The notes under the pieces: model-generated
Databases searched by the model: none
What the model was told of the DNA's origin: nothing
The model's input: only the letters and a program-made list of their open reading frames with translations
Assembly (NCBI RefSeq): GCF_030286555.1
Contig: NZ_JASVWF010000007.1
Coordinates: forward strand, 248,001-312,000
Length of the DNA stretch: 64,000 nt
Reading direction: 5' to 3'
Source: Actinomycetospora termitidis
Lineage (GTDB): Bacteria; Actinomycetota; Actinomycetes; Mycobacteriales; Pseudonocardiaceae
Part shown: positions 33,198 to 41,938 of the stretch, piece after piece
How positions within the stretch are numbered: the stretch's first letter is position 1
How the letters are laid out: each line of letters opens with the position of its first letter
Program-made: the position numbers and the translations under genes

Positions 33198-34886
33198 TCA
33201 GAGGGTCCAGGGCCGGTTGTGGCGGGGTGTCTGCGTCGGGTCGAGCCACTTCGGAGGGATGAACCAGGGCAGGTGGTCGTGCATGACGATCTGCCAGCCG
33301 GAGCGGTGGACCAGGCCGTGGTGGAAGGTGCAGACGCCGGTGAGGTTGTCGGGGTCGGTGTCGCCGCCGTGTCCCCAGTGGTGGATGTGGTGGATCTGGC
33401 AGAGGCGGGGTTTGCGGCGGCAGCCGGGGAAGGCGCAGTGCCGGTCGCGGGCCCAGATGGCGCGGCGTAGCCCGGCGGGTGGGGTGCGGCTCTTGCGGCC
33501 GACGTCGAGGACCTCGCCCTTGGACCCGAGGAGGATGGGGATGATCTCGGCGTCGCAGGCCAGTTGGCGCACGGTTTCGGGGCGGATCCAGGTGGTGTCG
33601 TTGAGCAGGGCCAGTGCCTTGCTGCGGTCGGCGAGTTGGTCGCGCAGGGTGTCGTAGTCGACGGTGACGGTGAGCTGGATCGGGGTGGTGTCCCCGGGCT
33701 TCCGCCGTCTCGAGGAACGCCGCGGCGGCTCCGGCTCCGGTGGCGGGCCCGTGGCCGAGCCCATGTCGGACGCCGCGGTGCCCTCCTCGCTCCCGTCGTG
33801 GGCGCAGGGGTCGGGGGTGAAGTCGGGGTCAGGGCCACCGAACTCACGGCGGTCGTCCTCGCTGTCGTGGTCCCACAGCGGCGGCTGACCGTCCTCGCCC
33901 GGGTGGGGTTCGTCGAGGCCTTCGGTGTGGCCGGCGTTGATCAGGTCGATCAGGGCGGCGGCCTGCCGGGCGGGCTTGGATTGGTCGGCCTCGACCTCGG
34001 GGGCCTCACCCCGCTCGCCGTCCGCGGACATTGGGGCAGCCCCGGTGTCGGGGTCGGCGAGTGCGGCGGATTCCGGGGGCAGGGTGGCGGCGCGGATGGC
34101 CTGGTCGAACAACTCCGCCGAGACGGGGTCACGCAGGATCACCTTGGCGCGCAGCTCCCCGTTGCGCCGCCGGGTGTAGCTCAGCTCGTCCGGCGCCGGC
34201 GGGTCCTCCGAAGGAGCGGCCCCGTCGGGGTCGAGCCGGTCGGCGATCACCGACGCCGCGCCCTTGAGCGCGATCGGGGAGTGCGTCGCGGCGAGCGCGG
34301 CGAGTTGTTGTTCGGTGACCGCGAGCAGTTCGGGGTCCAGGTCCTCGACCGTCGAGAGCCGGCGCATGGTGTCGCGGATGACCTCGACGTGCCCGTCACC
34401 CACGGTGCCGTCATCGACGGACGAGCTGGTGGCCGGCAGGTCGGCGGGCACCACTGCCCCGGACGGGCTGGTGGTCTCGTGCAGTGCCGCGGCGTGCCGG
34501 GCGAGGCGGTTGGTCTCGGCGGGGTCGAGGCGCACGTGGTCGGCGAGCAGCCGTGACAGGTGCCGGTAGCCGGACTCGGCGAGCGCGTCGCTGGCTTTGA
34601 GCGCGGTGAGCGCCCGGTACACCCGCGCCCCCGCCAACCGGTACGCGCGCACGGCGTCCGCCATCTCCGCCAGCGCTGCACTGGACGCCCGCGAGAGCCC
34701 GTCCTCGTCCCGGTCGGCCTCGCCGTGTTCCAGACCCGGCACCGTCCACGAGGTCTCCTCCGGGCGCGGTGGCAGCCCGAAGACTCTGGCCAGGCGCTCG
34801 GGGGGTTCCCCGGGTGGTGGCGGCCGGTCGGCGCGGGTGAACCACGACCCCTTGCCGGGGTCGAAGGTCCACACTGCTGCCGTCAT
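33198..34886 (-). CDS. DUF222/13E12-repeat protein with C-terminal HNH nuclease
   Basis: 562 residues. The N-terminal DUF222 region (about 65-270) is followed by a long acidic, Pro-rich spacer and a C-terminal HNH domain: RDRHCAFPGCRRKPRLCQIHHIHHWGHGGDTDPDNLTGVCTFHH. Cys pairs and His residues suit zinc and catalytic metal binding. Families of this type occur in many copies in mycobacteria and other actinomycetes and are DNA-damage induced. Here a perfect SOS box ends 11 bp before the ATG at 34886. The molecular role of the family is not established; nuclease activity is inferred from HNH residues. Confidence 0.88.
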   Translation of the reverse strand: MTAAVWTFDPGKGSWFTRADRPPPPGEPPERLARVFGLPPRPEETSWTVPGLEHGEADRDEDGLSRASSAALAEMADAVRAYRLAGARVYRALTALKASDALAESGYRHLSRLLADHVRLDPAETNRLARHAAALHETTSPSGAVVPADLPATSSSVDDGTVGDGHVEVIRDTMRRLSTVEDLDPELLAVTEQQLAALAATHSPIALKGAASVIADRLDPDGAAPSEDPPAPDELSYTRRRNGELRAKVILRDPVSAELFDQAIRAATLPPESAALADPDTGAAPMSADGERGEAPEVEADQSKPARQAAALIDLINAGHTEGLDEPHPGEDGQPPLWDHDSEDDRREFGGPDPDFTPDPCAHDGSEEGTAASDMGSATGPPPEPEPPRRSSRRRKPGDTTPIQLTVTVDYDTLRDQLADRSKALALLNDTTWIRPETVRQLACDAEIIPILLGSKGEVLDVGRKSRTPPAGLRRAIWARDRHCAFPGCRRKPRLCQIHHIHHWGHGGDTDPDNLTGVCTFHHGLVHRSGWQIVMHDHLPWFIPPKWLDPTQTPRHNRPWTL

Positions 34887-34896
34887 GCACCCATCG

Positions 34897-34912
34897 TCGA
34901 ACACGTGTTCGA
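34897..34912. promoter_or_regulatory. LexA SOS box
   Basis: TCGAACACGTGTTCGA is a perfect 16-bp palindrome matching the actinobacterial SOS box TCGAAC-N4-GTTCGA. On the minus strand it lies between TTGATC and GACGAT, a possible -35/-10 pair 17 bp apart, so LexA binding would block the promoter of the DUF222-HNH gene. Confidence 0.85.
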
Positions 34913-34953
34913 GAAGATCAAGAGCTGTTCGGAGCAATCTCCCAGGGCCCGGC

Positions 34954-36090
34954 CTACAGCAACTGCCGCACCCGTGCCGCCTCGCGCGTGAGGTGGTCCC
35001 GCTCGGCCACACTCGCCGCCGCGCGCGCGGCCACCACGTACAGCTCCGCGGCCCGCTCCAGATCGCCCGCGCGCTCGTGCAAGTAGGCCAGGACGGCGTC
35101 CCGACGCGGCACGTCGTCGGGGACCTCCACCACCGCCGCCAACCCCGCGGCCGGGCCGGACGCCTCCCCGACGGCGACCGCCCGGTTCAGCCGCACCACC
35201 GGGCTGTCGGTGAGCGCCAGCAGCTCGTCGTACCACTCCACGATCTGCGGCCAGTCCGTCTCCGCAGCATGAGCGGCGTCCGCGTGCAGCGCCGCGATCG
35301 CGGCCTGAGCCTGGTACTCGCCCAGCCGGTCGCGGGCCAGGGCGTTCTGCAGCACCACGACGCCCTCGGCGATCAGGGCGGTGTCCCACCGCGCCCGGTC
35401 CTGGTCCCGCAGCGGCACGAGCCGCCCGTCCTCCATCCGGGAGGACCGCCGCGCGTGGTGCAGCAGCATCAGCGCGAGCAGCCCCGCGACCTCGGGCTCC
35501 TCGGTCAGGGCGACGAGCTGGCGGGTCAGGCGGATCGCCTCGGCGGCCAGGTCGACGTCGCCGCCGTAGCCCTCGTTGAACACGAGGTAGAGCACGCGGA
35601 GCACGGTCGGGAGGTCGCCGGGCTGGTCCAGCCGGACCCCGGCGATCCGCTTCTTCGCCCGGCTGATCCGCTGCGCCATCGTCGCCTCGGGCACCAGGGA
35701 CGCCTCGGCGATCTGGCGCGTCGTCAGTCCACCCACCGCCCGCAGGGTCAGCGCGACGGCCGACGCGGCGGGCAGGGACGGATGCGCGCACAGGAAGTAC
35801 AGGCGCAGCGTGTCGTCGACGTCCGACACCTCGACGGGGGCCGAGGCCGAGAAGTCCGCCTCCTCCCGTCCGCGTCGTGACGACTCGGACCGGACGGCGT
35901 CCAGGAACTTCCGCCACGCCGCTGCGACCAGCCAGCCCTTCGGGTCGCGGGGCGGGTCGTCCGGCCAGGTCTCGACGGCGCGGATCAGGGCCTCCTGCAC
36001 GGCGTCCTCGGCCGACGCGAAGTCCGCTCCGCGCCGGACGAGGACACCGATGACGGACGGGACCAGCTCCCGCAGCAGCTCGTCGTTCAT
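34954..36090 (-). CDS. ECF sigma factor, ECF42-like with C-terminal extension
   Basis: 378 residues, twice the size of a simple ECF sigma factor. Region 2 includes DAVQEALIRAVETWPDDPPRDPKGWLVAAAWRKFLDAVR. Region 4 includes GGLTTRQIAEASLVPEATMAQRISRAKKRI. A 200-residue extension follows with LYLVFNEGYGGD and LNRAVAVGEASGPAAGL, the DUF6596 pattern of ECF42 proteins. Such factors lack a classical anti-sigma factor and are encoded next to a DGPF/YCII protein, as here, where the ATG overlaps the partner's stop (ATGA). The regulated genes are not evident. Confidence 0.9.
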   Translation of the reverse strand: MNDELLRELVPSVIGVLVRRGADFASAEDAVQEALIRAVETWPDDPPRDPKGWLVAAAWRKFLDAVRSESSRRGREEADFSASAPVEVSDVDDTLRLYFLCAHPSLPAASAVALTLRAVGGLTTRQIAEASLVPEATMAQRISRAKKRIAGVRLDQPGDLPTVLRVLYLVFNEGYGGDVDLAAEAIRLTRQLVALTEEPEVAGLLALMLLHHARRSSRMEDGRLVPLRDQDRARWDTALIAEGVVVLQNALARDRLGEYQAQAAIAALHADAAHAAETDWPQIVEWYDELLALTDSPVVRLNRAVAVGEASGPAAGLAAVVEVPDDVPRRDAVLAYLHERAGDLERAAELYVVAARAAASVAERDHLTREAARVRQLL

Positions 36091-36491
36091 TCGAACAGGG
36101 ACGTCCCGGTGTGGAACGGCCGGACCTCGAGCCACTCGTGGATCGGCTTCCCGCCCGCACCCGGCGCCGCGGACAGCTCCCCGGCCAGCTCGACGGCCCG
36201 GTCCCACGACTCCACGTCGATGACGTACCAGCCCGCGATGAGGTCCTTCGTCTCCGCGAACGGGCCGTCGGTCACCGGCGGGCGTCCCTCGCCGTCGGAC
36301 CGCACGAACGTGCCCTCGATCGAGAGCGCCTGCGCGTCGACGAACTCCCCGTTGGCCTCCAGGCGCGCGCCGAAGTCGCGCATGAACGCCATGTGCGCGT
36401 CGATCTCCTCCGGGGTCCAGTGGTCCATCGAGGGCTGGTCGGTGGCCGGGGTCGGGCCACCGCGGTAGTGCTTCAGCAGCAGGTACTTCAT
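36087..36491 (-). CDS. YCII/DGPF-domain protein, ECF42 partner
   Basis: 134 residues with the YCII-related fold. MKYLLLKHYRGG starts the ferredoxin-like domain, and VTDGPFAETKDLIAGWYVIDVES carries the DGPF signature. Proteins of this family are always found next to ECF42 sigma factors and are thought to take part in their signalling, though not as ordinary anti-sigma factors. The ATG at 36491 is preceded by AAGGAG, and its stop overlaps the sigma factor start, so the two are translationally coupled. Confidence 0.9.
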   Translation of the reverse strand: MKYLLLKHYRGGPTPATDQPSMDHWTPEEIDAHMAFMRDFGARLEANGEFVDAQALSIEGTFVRSDGEGRPPVTDGPFAETKDLIAGWYVIDVESWDRAVELAGELSAAPGAGGKPIHEWLEVRPFHTGTSLFE

Positions 36492-36513
36492 GACGGTCTC
36501 CTTCGTCGTCGGC

Positions 36514-36531
36514 GCGGCCCGTGCGGGCCGC
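36514..36531. promoter_or_regulatory. Palindrome in divergent promoter region
   Basis: GCGGCCCG-TG-CGGGCCGC is a perfect 8-bp inverted repeat, 23 bp upstream of the YCII gene. It could be an operator or an RNA hairpin; nothing further supports either. Confidence 0.3.
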
Positions 36532-36585
36532 TCGTACCCCGGGGACGGAGCCGGACCGACCGTCTCGACACCCGCGGCAGAAATT

Positions 36586-36604
36586 TTCCCGACGGCGGGT
36601 CGGG
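36586..36604 (+). repeat. Hairpin repeat CCCGACGGCGGGTCGGG-type, copy 4 (intergenic)
   Basis: TTCCCGACGGCGGGTCGGG, identical over 19 nt to the copy inside the flippase gene. It begins after the AT-rich run AAATTTT and lies 16 bp before the start of the mycothiol-type enzyme, in its probable leader. Confidence 0.65.
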
Positions 36605-36619
36605 CCCTACAGTCCGCCC

Positions 36620-37243
36620 ATGGCCGCGAGCGTGATGCCACTCGCCGAGCAGGAACGCGACGACCTCGCGGAGCTGCTGCACGCCCTCGAGCCCGCGGAG
36701 TGGAGCGAGCCGACGTTGTGCGAGGGCTGGACCGTCCGCGACGTCGTGGCGCACGTGCTCAGCTACGAGGAACGCGGCCCGGCGAACGTGGTCCGGACTT
36801 TCGCGCGCGGCCGGGGCTCGTTCGACCGGGCCAACGACGTCGCGATGGCCGACTACGCGCACCACGGGCCCGACGAGCTCCTGGCGCTGCTCGACCGCAG
36901 CCGCCGGCCCCGAGGCCTGACCACGATGTTCGGCGGACGCATCGCCCTGACCGACGGCACGATCCACCACCAGGACATCCGCCGGTCGCTCGGTCGACCG
37001 CGCACCATCCCCGCCGAACGACTCACCGCGGTGCTGGACTTCGCCCGGAGCGCACCGCCCCTGCGATCCAGCGCTCGCATCCGTGGACTCCGCCTCCGGG
37101 CGACCGACCTCGACTGGAGCACCGGCGAGGGCGACGAGGTGTCCGGCCCGGCCGAGGCGCTGCTGATGGCGATCGCCGGGCGCGCCGCCGCCCTGGACGA
37201 GCTGACGGGCCCCGGGCTGGCGACGCTGGCCGCGCGTCCCTGA
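36620..37243 (+). CDS. Mycothiol-dependent maleylpyruvate isomerase family protein
   Basis: 207 residues of the DinB-like MDMPI fold. LAEQERDDLAELLHALEPAEWSEPTLCEGWTVRDVVAHVLSYE is the characteristic N terminus with TLCEGWTVRDVVAH, including the metal-ligand His. A second His-rich stretch, GTIHHQDIRRSLG, follows, and the family's usual C-terminal region closes the protein. Members use mycothiol in isomerisation or detoxification, or have unknown roles; the substrate is not deducible. ATG at 36620 is the natural start. It is divergent from the YCII gene and converges on the amidotransferase gene. Confidence 0.85.
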   Translation: MAASVMPLAEQERDDLAELLHALEPAEWSEPTLCEGWTVRDVVAHVLSYEERGPANVVRTFARGRGSFDRANDVAMADYAHHGPDELLALLDRSRRPRGLTTMFGGRIALTDGTIHHQDIRRSLGRPRTIPAERLTAVLDFARSAPPLRSSARIRGLRLRATDLDWSTGEGDEVSGPAEALLMAIAGRAAALDELTGPGLATLAARP

Positions 37244-37247
37244 CCCG

Positions 37248-37913
37248 TCATCCGAGGAGGTCGAGCAGCGAGCGCGCTGCCCGCGCGGCGCCGTCGGCAT
37301 GGCGACGGGTGTCGGCCTCCAGGGAGTCCGGGTCGTCGAGACCGTGGCCCCCCGGCAGCGTGAGCCACCGGCGCAGCAGGCGCGGCGTCATCTCCGGGTG
37401 GAACTGCAGGGCGACGGACCGACCGGAACAGAAGGCCTCGACGCCGTCGGGGGAACGCGCCAGCACCTCGGCCCCGGCGGGCGCCGTCAGCTGCTCGGCG
37501 TGCCACTGGAACCACGGTCCGGCGTCGATCTCCGGGACGACCGGGTCGACGGGGTGCCAGCCGACGCGACGCGCGGGCAGCGGCGTCGTCGCGACCCCGA
37601 GCGCCTCGCCGAGCAGCTGCCCGCCGAAGCAGAGACCCAGCGTCGGCCGCCCGTGCTCGTGGCGGCGGGCGAGGAACTCGACCTCGCGGCGGGCCCAGCC
37701 GTCGATCGCGCTGCGCGGCCAGGGCGCGCCGACGGTCACGACGAGGTCCCACGCGAGCGGGTCGGGGTAGGTCACGACGACGTCGGGACGCGTGAAGCGG
37801 TCCTCCGGGACGACCGTGAATGCGGAGATCAAGAACCCGCGGCGTTCGAGGTCGGTCCCGAGGTGCTCGAGGCCGGCGACGTGGTCGTGGCCGATCACCA
37901 GGGCCTGCTTCAC
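37248..37913 (-). CDS. Class I glutamine amidotransferase-like protein
   Basis: 221 residues. The nucleophile elbow GLCFGGQLLGEALG holds the catalytic Cys, and ALQFHPEMT holds the His-Glu pair, so the triad is complete. Stand-alone proteins of this type resemble GMP-synthase amidotransferase subunits and gamma-glutamyl hydrolases acting on amines. It lies 10 bp after the stop of the glycan/lipid operon on the same strand and may be its last gene. Substrate unknown. Confidence 0.85.
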   Translation of the reverse strand: MKQALVIGHDHVAGLEHLGTDLERRGFLISAFTVVPEDRFTRPDVVVTYPDPLAWDLVVTVGAPWPRSAIDGWARREVEFLARRHEHGRPTLGLCFGGQLLGEALGVATTPLPARRVGWHPVDPVVPEIDAGPWFQWHAEQLTAPAGAEVLARSPDGVEAFCSGRSVALQFHPEMTPRLLRRWLTLPGGHGLDDPDSLEADTRRHADGAARAARSLLDLLG

Positions 37914-37923
37914 ATCGTCCGGT

Positions 37924-38742
37924 CTACCCCACGGGGGCGAGCGCCCGGAACTGCGCCCGGACGTCGGCCTCGCCGAGTGATCCCCACGACCGCACCGAAT
38001 GCGTGACGGCGGCTCCCGACTCCCACACCGACGCCGGCGACGCCGGAAGGCCTACCCACCGCACCGCGAGCGGGTCGCCCGGCCGCGAGAACTCGCCCAG
38101 CGAGAACCCGCACGCCCGGACCGCCGCGCCCATCAGGTGGTCCTCCCCGGCCCGCGAGCCCGCGAGCGCGGCGCACGACAGCCACCCGGCCGCGTCGAGC
38201 GCGGAAGCACAGCGACGGGACAGCACGTACGCCCCACCCAGCCCGTGCACCCCGTCCCGCGGCAACGCCCGGACCGCCCGCCGCACGGCCGGCCGTCGCA
38301 GCCCCCGCCATCCCGCCTCCGCGCGCAGCAGGGCACGAGCCGGCCCGAACGAGCGCGCCCCGCCGTCGGGACCCACCCGCACGGCACCGAGCAACCCGAG
38401 CGACGGGTCTGCCGCGAAGCGCGACACCGCCGAGGACACCAGCCCGCTCCGGAGCACCAGCGCGTCCGTGTCCAGGCGCAGCAACACGTCCCAGTCGTCC
38501 GCCAGCGCCCGCCGGATCCCCGCGCCGAGCTTGACGAACAGCCCGCCCTGACCGCCCGGCGCACCGACCGGGGCGGGCACGACCACCGTCGACGCGGGCC
38601 ACCGGGAACGATCGGAGTCGTTCACGACGACGAGCGTGGTCGGCACCCCCAGCCGCTCCACCGAGGCCAGCGTGTCGTCCACGAACTCCGCCGGCACCGA
38701 CGGGCCGACCGGCACGACCACCGCCGCTCGCGGCGGCGTCAC
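37924..38742 (-). CDS. GT2-like glycosyltransferase
   Basis: 272 residues. The start AAVVVPVGPSVPAEFVDDTLASVERLG and the metal motif LLRLDTDALVL resemble GT2 enzymes, and GLGGAYVLSRRCASAL and AGEDHLMGAAVRACGF resemble their acceptor half. The NDSD motif replaces the usual DDGS. The GTG at 38742 overlaps the stop of the preceding acyltransferase gene (GTGA). It is probably part of the same surface glycolipid or polysaccharide assembly; specificity unknown. Confidence 0.75.
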   Translation of the reverse strand: MTPPRAAVVVPVGPSVPAEFVDDTLASVERLGVPTTLVVVNDSDRSRWPASTVVVPAPVGAPGGQGGLFVKLGAGIRRALADDWDVLLRLDTDALVLRSGLVSSAVSRFAADPSLGLLGAVRVGPDGGARSFGPARALLRAEAGWRGLRRPAVRRAVRALPRDGVHGLGGAYVLSRRCASALDAAGWLSCAALAGSRAGEDHLMGAAVRACGFSLGEFSRPGDPLAVRWVGLPASPASVWESGAAVTHSVRSWGSLGEADVRAQFRALAPVG

Positions 38743-39611
38743 CGGAACACCGGCGACGTCACGTGCCACGCCTCGGGGTGCGCCGCGATCTCCTTCTCGA
38801 ACACCGCCGCGACGCTCTCGAGGACCTCCGGCACCGTCCCCGACGTCGAGATCTCCGGGTGCACGTCGAAGTGCACGCGGCCGTCCCGGGCGACCCAGCA
38901 GGTCATCGGCAGCAGGGCCGAGCCGGTCCGGACGGCGAGCGCCACCGGCGCCGCGGCCAGCGCCACGCGGCGGCCGAACATCGGCACCTCGACGGTCGCG
39001 CCCACGGAGTAGCGGTCGATCATCATCCCGACGATGCCGCCCTCCCGCAGCCGCGTCATCAGCGCGGCCGCGGTCCGGGACCGTGCGGACGGGTCGACCC
39101 ACTCCATCTCGGAGTTCCCACCCGCGGCGCGCACCCGGTGGATCACCGACTCCGTCACCGGCGACCCGAACACCCGCGCCACGCCGAGCAGCCCACGCCC
39201 GGTCCGCTCCCGGATCGCCGTCGAGAGCGCTGCGCTGCCCCACTCGTAGCGGCCCATGTGGCAGCTGACGAGCACCGCACTGCGGTCCGATGGGAGGTTC
39301 TCCACGCCCGTGAGGTCGACCGCTGCCGACACCCCGGCCACCCCGAGCGCCGGCATCCGCAGCATCGAGACCCAGTGCTCGTAGTACTGCCGCAACGACG
39401 CCGCGAGCACCCGCTCCGGCACCTCGCTCCCGAGCACGACGGTCAGGTTCTCCCGGGCCCTCATGACGCCGGGTCGGCGCAGCCTCCGCATCCCGGTCGC
39501 GATCGCCCACCCGAGCACGTCGACGACCGGTTCCACCAGCACCCACGGCGCGACCCGCAGCACCACGTCGGCCACCCGTCGCCGGGCCGACTCCGGCAGC
39601 CGCCCGATCAC
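38739..39611 (-). CDS. LpxL/HtrB-type (PatA-like) acyltransferase
   Basis: 290 residues of the lysophospholipid acyltransferase family. SCHMGRYEWGSAALS carries the catalytic HX4E motif, and MMIDRYSVGATVEVPMFGRRVALAAAPVALAVRTGSALLPMTCW follows the usual layout, with PVFR near the end. In actinomycetes the closest known role is acylation of phosphatidylinositol mannosides at the inner membrane. The GTG at 39611 overlaps the stop of the large membrane protein upstream, so lipid acylation and glycan assembly appear to be linked in this operon. Confidence 0.87.
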   Translation of the reverse strand: MIGRLPESARRRVADVVLRVAPWVLVEPVVDVLGWAIATGMRRLRRPGVMRARENLTVVLGSEVPERVLAASLRQYYEHWVSMLRMPALGVAGVSAAVDLTGVENLPSDRSAVLVSCHMGRYEWGSAALSTAIRERTGRGLLGVARVFGSPVTESVIHRVRAAGGNSEMEWVDPSARSRTAAALMTRLREGGIVGMMIDRYSVGATVEVPMFGRRVALAAAPVALAVRTGSALLPMTCWVARDGRVHFDVHPEISTSGTVPEVLESVAAVFEKEIAAHPEAWHVTSPVFR

Positions 39612-41938
39612 CGGTGCCACACCGTGGACGTGCCGTTGGTGTAGACGACGTCGTAGTGCGCGTCGAGGAACTCCCGGGGGAACCGGTAGGTGGCCATCTG
39701 CCCGGAGGTCTGCGAGCGCACCTCGCCCTCCCGGATGTTCGCCGACGTGCCGTAGATCCACGCCGACTTGTCGATCACCGACGGCACGATCTCCGGGAAC
39801 ACCCCGACCTGCCGGCCGGTCCCCAGCAGGAAGCGCAGCGTGCCGTAGCGGTCGGCGTAGACCACCTGCCGTCGCGACGACGGCTGGTCGCCCAGCCAGC
39901 GCGCGGCCGTCACCTCCGCGCGGTAGGTGTAGAAGCGCTGGAAGTCCTCGCCGCCGCCCGCGAGGTTGATCCGCCCGCCCCCCGAGATCGCGGGCAGCAG
40001 CGACGAGTTCAGCGCGAACAGCGCCCCGATCATGACGACGGCGCCCGCCGTGACCACCTTCAGTCGATGTCGGGCCAGGGCCTGCGCCGACCACCCGACC
40101 CCGACCACGAGCACCATCAGCGCCTGCAGCAGCGCGCGGTCCTGGTTGTAGGCCTGTGCCAGCGTCCCCGAGAGCCGCAGCATGGCGAGCGCGGCGACCG
40201 AGCCGAGGATCATCGCGCCCACGAGCCGTTCGGTGGGCGACGAGCGCCGCCGCAGCGTCAGGACCAGCCCCGCGACCGCCGCCATCAGGTACGCCACCTG
40301 CTGCAGCCCGAAGCCGACCAGAAGCTGGGGGATCGAGACCGGGGGAGCCGGGCCGACGTCGGCGATCGGGTACGACCCGGCGTCGGGAACGGGGAGGATG
40401 TAGCGCCGGTCGGCGGCGTAGAGGTCGGTGACGAGCCGCTGGTACTCCGGCGCGGACACCTGGGGCGTGGTGTTGCCCTTGATGTAGCCGGTGAGCAGGT
40501 CGTCGCCGAGGGCGCGGTTCGGCAGGAGGTCGAAGCCGGAGACCTCGAAGCCGAGCGCGGCGTCGGAGAGGTTCGACGACGAGTGCGTGACCGTCGAGTT
40601 CCACAGCCCGGCGCCGAGCACCAGGGTCAGCGTGGCGAGGCCGACCATCGTCACCTGCTGCCAGCGCCGCAGCACCGCCGAGGCCAGCACCGTCACGACG
40701 AACCCGCCACCCAGGATGACGATGCCGAAGTAGGTCGACGAGTAGTGCGTGACGACGACGCCGAGCGCCAGCGCCACGACCATGACGGCCTGCGGCACCC
40801 GGGACCTGAACCGCCAGACGAGCACGAGCAGCAGCGCCGCGAACAGCACGAACCCGATCTCCTGCTTGGCCAGGCCCGGCATCTGCTGGCCGAAGTTCGG
40901 CTGGACGACGAGCAGCGCGGCGCCCAGGAACGCCCACCGCGGCCGGAGGAACCGGCGGCAGAGCGCGTAGACGATCACCGGCGTCGTCGCGAAGACCGCC
41001 GGGAACACGACCTTCACGAGGATCTCCGCGGACACCCCGGACAGGGCGTGCAGCTGCGCCGGGAGCACCGTCACGGAGAGCATCGCGCCGTAGGCGTCGC
41101 CGGGGCGGAAGGAGTCCCACCAGCCGGCATCGATGGTCTCGAGCATCTTGCGGAACTCGGTCATGACGTCGTAGCCGTAGATCGACTCCGCCCGCAGGCT
41201 GAACGACCACAGCACGGCCAGGCCGGCCGCGTAGAGCGTCGCGCCGAGGAACACGTCGTCGGCGCGGCCGGCCACGACGAGCCCGCCGACCAGCGCCACG
41301 AGCACGAGCACCGCACCGGCCACGGCGAGCGACCCGGTGACGACGGTGCCCGCGGCGACCGCTCCCGACGTGGCCGGCCCGGTGCTGTCCGCGGCGTTCA
41401 GCCGCAGCGCGCCGAGGAGGGCGACCAGCGGCACGACGGCGGGCGCGAGCAGGTCCCAGCGCCCGAGCAGCCGGGCCCAGCTGTGCCGGCTGAAGGGGTG
41501 CACGACGTCCGCGGACTCGAACCGGCGCCGCGTCGCGACGACCACGAGGAGCACCAGGCAGACGAGCTCCAGCGCGACCAGGACCGGCCCGGTGCGCAAC
41601 GGTTGCGCCACCCCGACGTACGGCCCGACGGCGTTCAGCCCCAGCCCCGAGATCAGGAGGACGAGCAGCGAGGCGGGCACGGTCAACGGGACCGTCAGCG
41701 CCGTCGGGAGCCGGAGGGCGCGCACGAGGAGGACGCCGGGCAGCGTCAGGACCAGCACGACGAGCACGACCTGGGCCGCCCAGACGCCCCGCACCGGGAC
41801 GAGCGCGGCGAGCGCCGCGAGTCCGGCGGCGGCGAGCACGACGTCCGGGCGGGCGGAGAGCAGGTCGCCCGGCCGCGGCGGTCCCTCGTCGCGGTGGTGG
41901 GCGTTCGGGCGGGGGACGAGGTCGACGAAGGTGGTCAT
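39608..41938 (-). CDS. Large polytopic membrane protein, GT-C/DUF2206-like
   Basis: 776 residues with about 15 hydrophobic helices and a soluble C-terminal domain of about 150 residues (FYTYRAEVTAARWLGDQPSSRRQVVYADRYG to TSTVWHR). The long loop with YGYDVMTEFRKMLETIDAGWWDSFRPGDAYGAMLS resembles the first extracytoplasmic loop of GT-C glycosyltransferases, and the protein looks like those labelled DUF2206. It could transfer sugars from polyprenyl phosphate donors outside the cell. The ATG overlaps the stop of the GT4 gene upstream. Confidence 0.8.
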   Translation of the reverse strand: MTTFVDLVPRPNAHHRDEGPPRPGDLLSARPDVVLAAAGLAALAALVPVRGVWAAQVVLVVLVLTLPGVLLVRALRLPTALTVPLTVPASLLVLLISGLGLNAVGPYVGVAQPLRTGPVLVALELVCLVLLVVVATRRRFESADVVHPFSRHSWARLLGRWDLLAPAVVPLVALLGALRLNAADSTGPATSGAVAAGTVVTGSLAVAGAVLVLVALVGGLVVAGRADDVFLGATLYAAGLAVLWSFSLRAESIYGYDVMTEFRKMLETIDAGWWDSFRPGDAYGAMLSVTVLPAQLHALSGVSAEILVKVVFPAVFATTPVIVYALCRRFLRPRWAFLGAALLVVQPNFGQQMPGLAKQEIGFVLFAALLLVLVWRFRSRVPQAVMVVALALGVVVTHYSSTYFGIVILGGGFVVTVLASAVLRRWQQVTMVGLATLTLVLGAGLWNSTVTHSSSNLSDAALGFEVSGFDLLPNRALGDDLLTGYIKGNTTPQVSAPEYQRLVTDLYAADRRYILPVPDAGSYPIADVGPAPPVSIPQLLVGFGLQQVAYLMAAVAGLVLTLRRRSSPTERLVGAMILGSVAALAMLRLSGTLAQAYNQDRALLQALMVLVVGVGWSAQALARHRLKVVTAGAVVMIGALFALNSSLLPAISGGGRINLAGGGEDFQRFYTYRAEVTAARWLGDQPSSRRQVVYADRYGTLRFLLGTGRQVGVFPEIVPSVIDKSAWIYGTSANIREGEVRSQTSGQMATYRFPREFLDAHYDVVYTNGTSTVWHR

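Noticed and set aside
33198-34886. DUF222-HNH gene as a transposase or restriction defence nuclease
   Set aside because: No transposase motifs, terminal repeats or partner genes are present; the family and SOS box fit the 13E12 type better.
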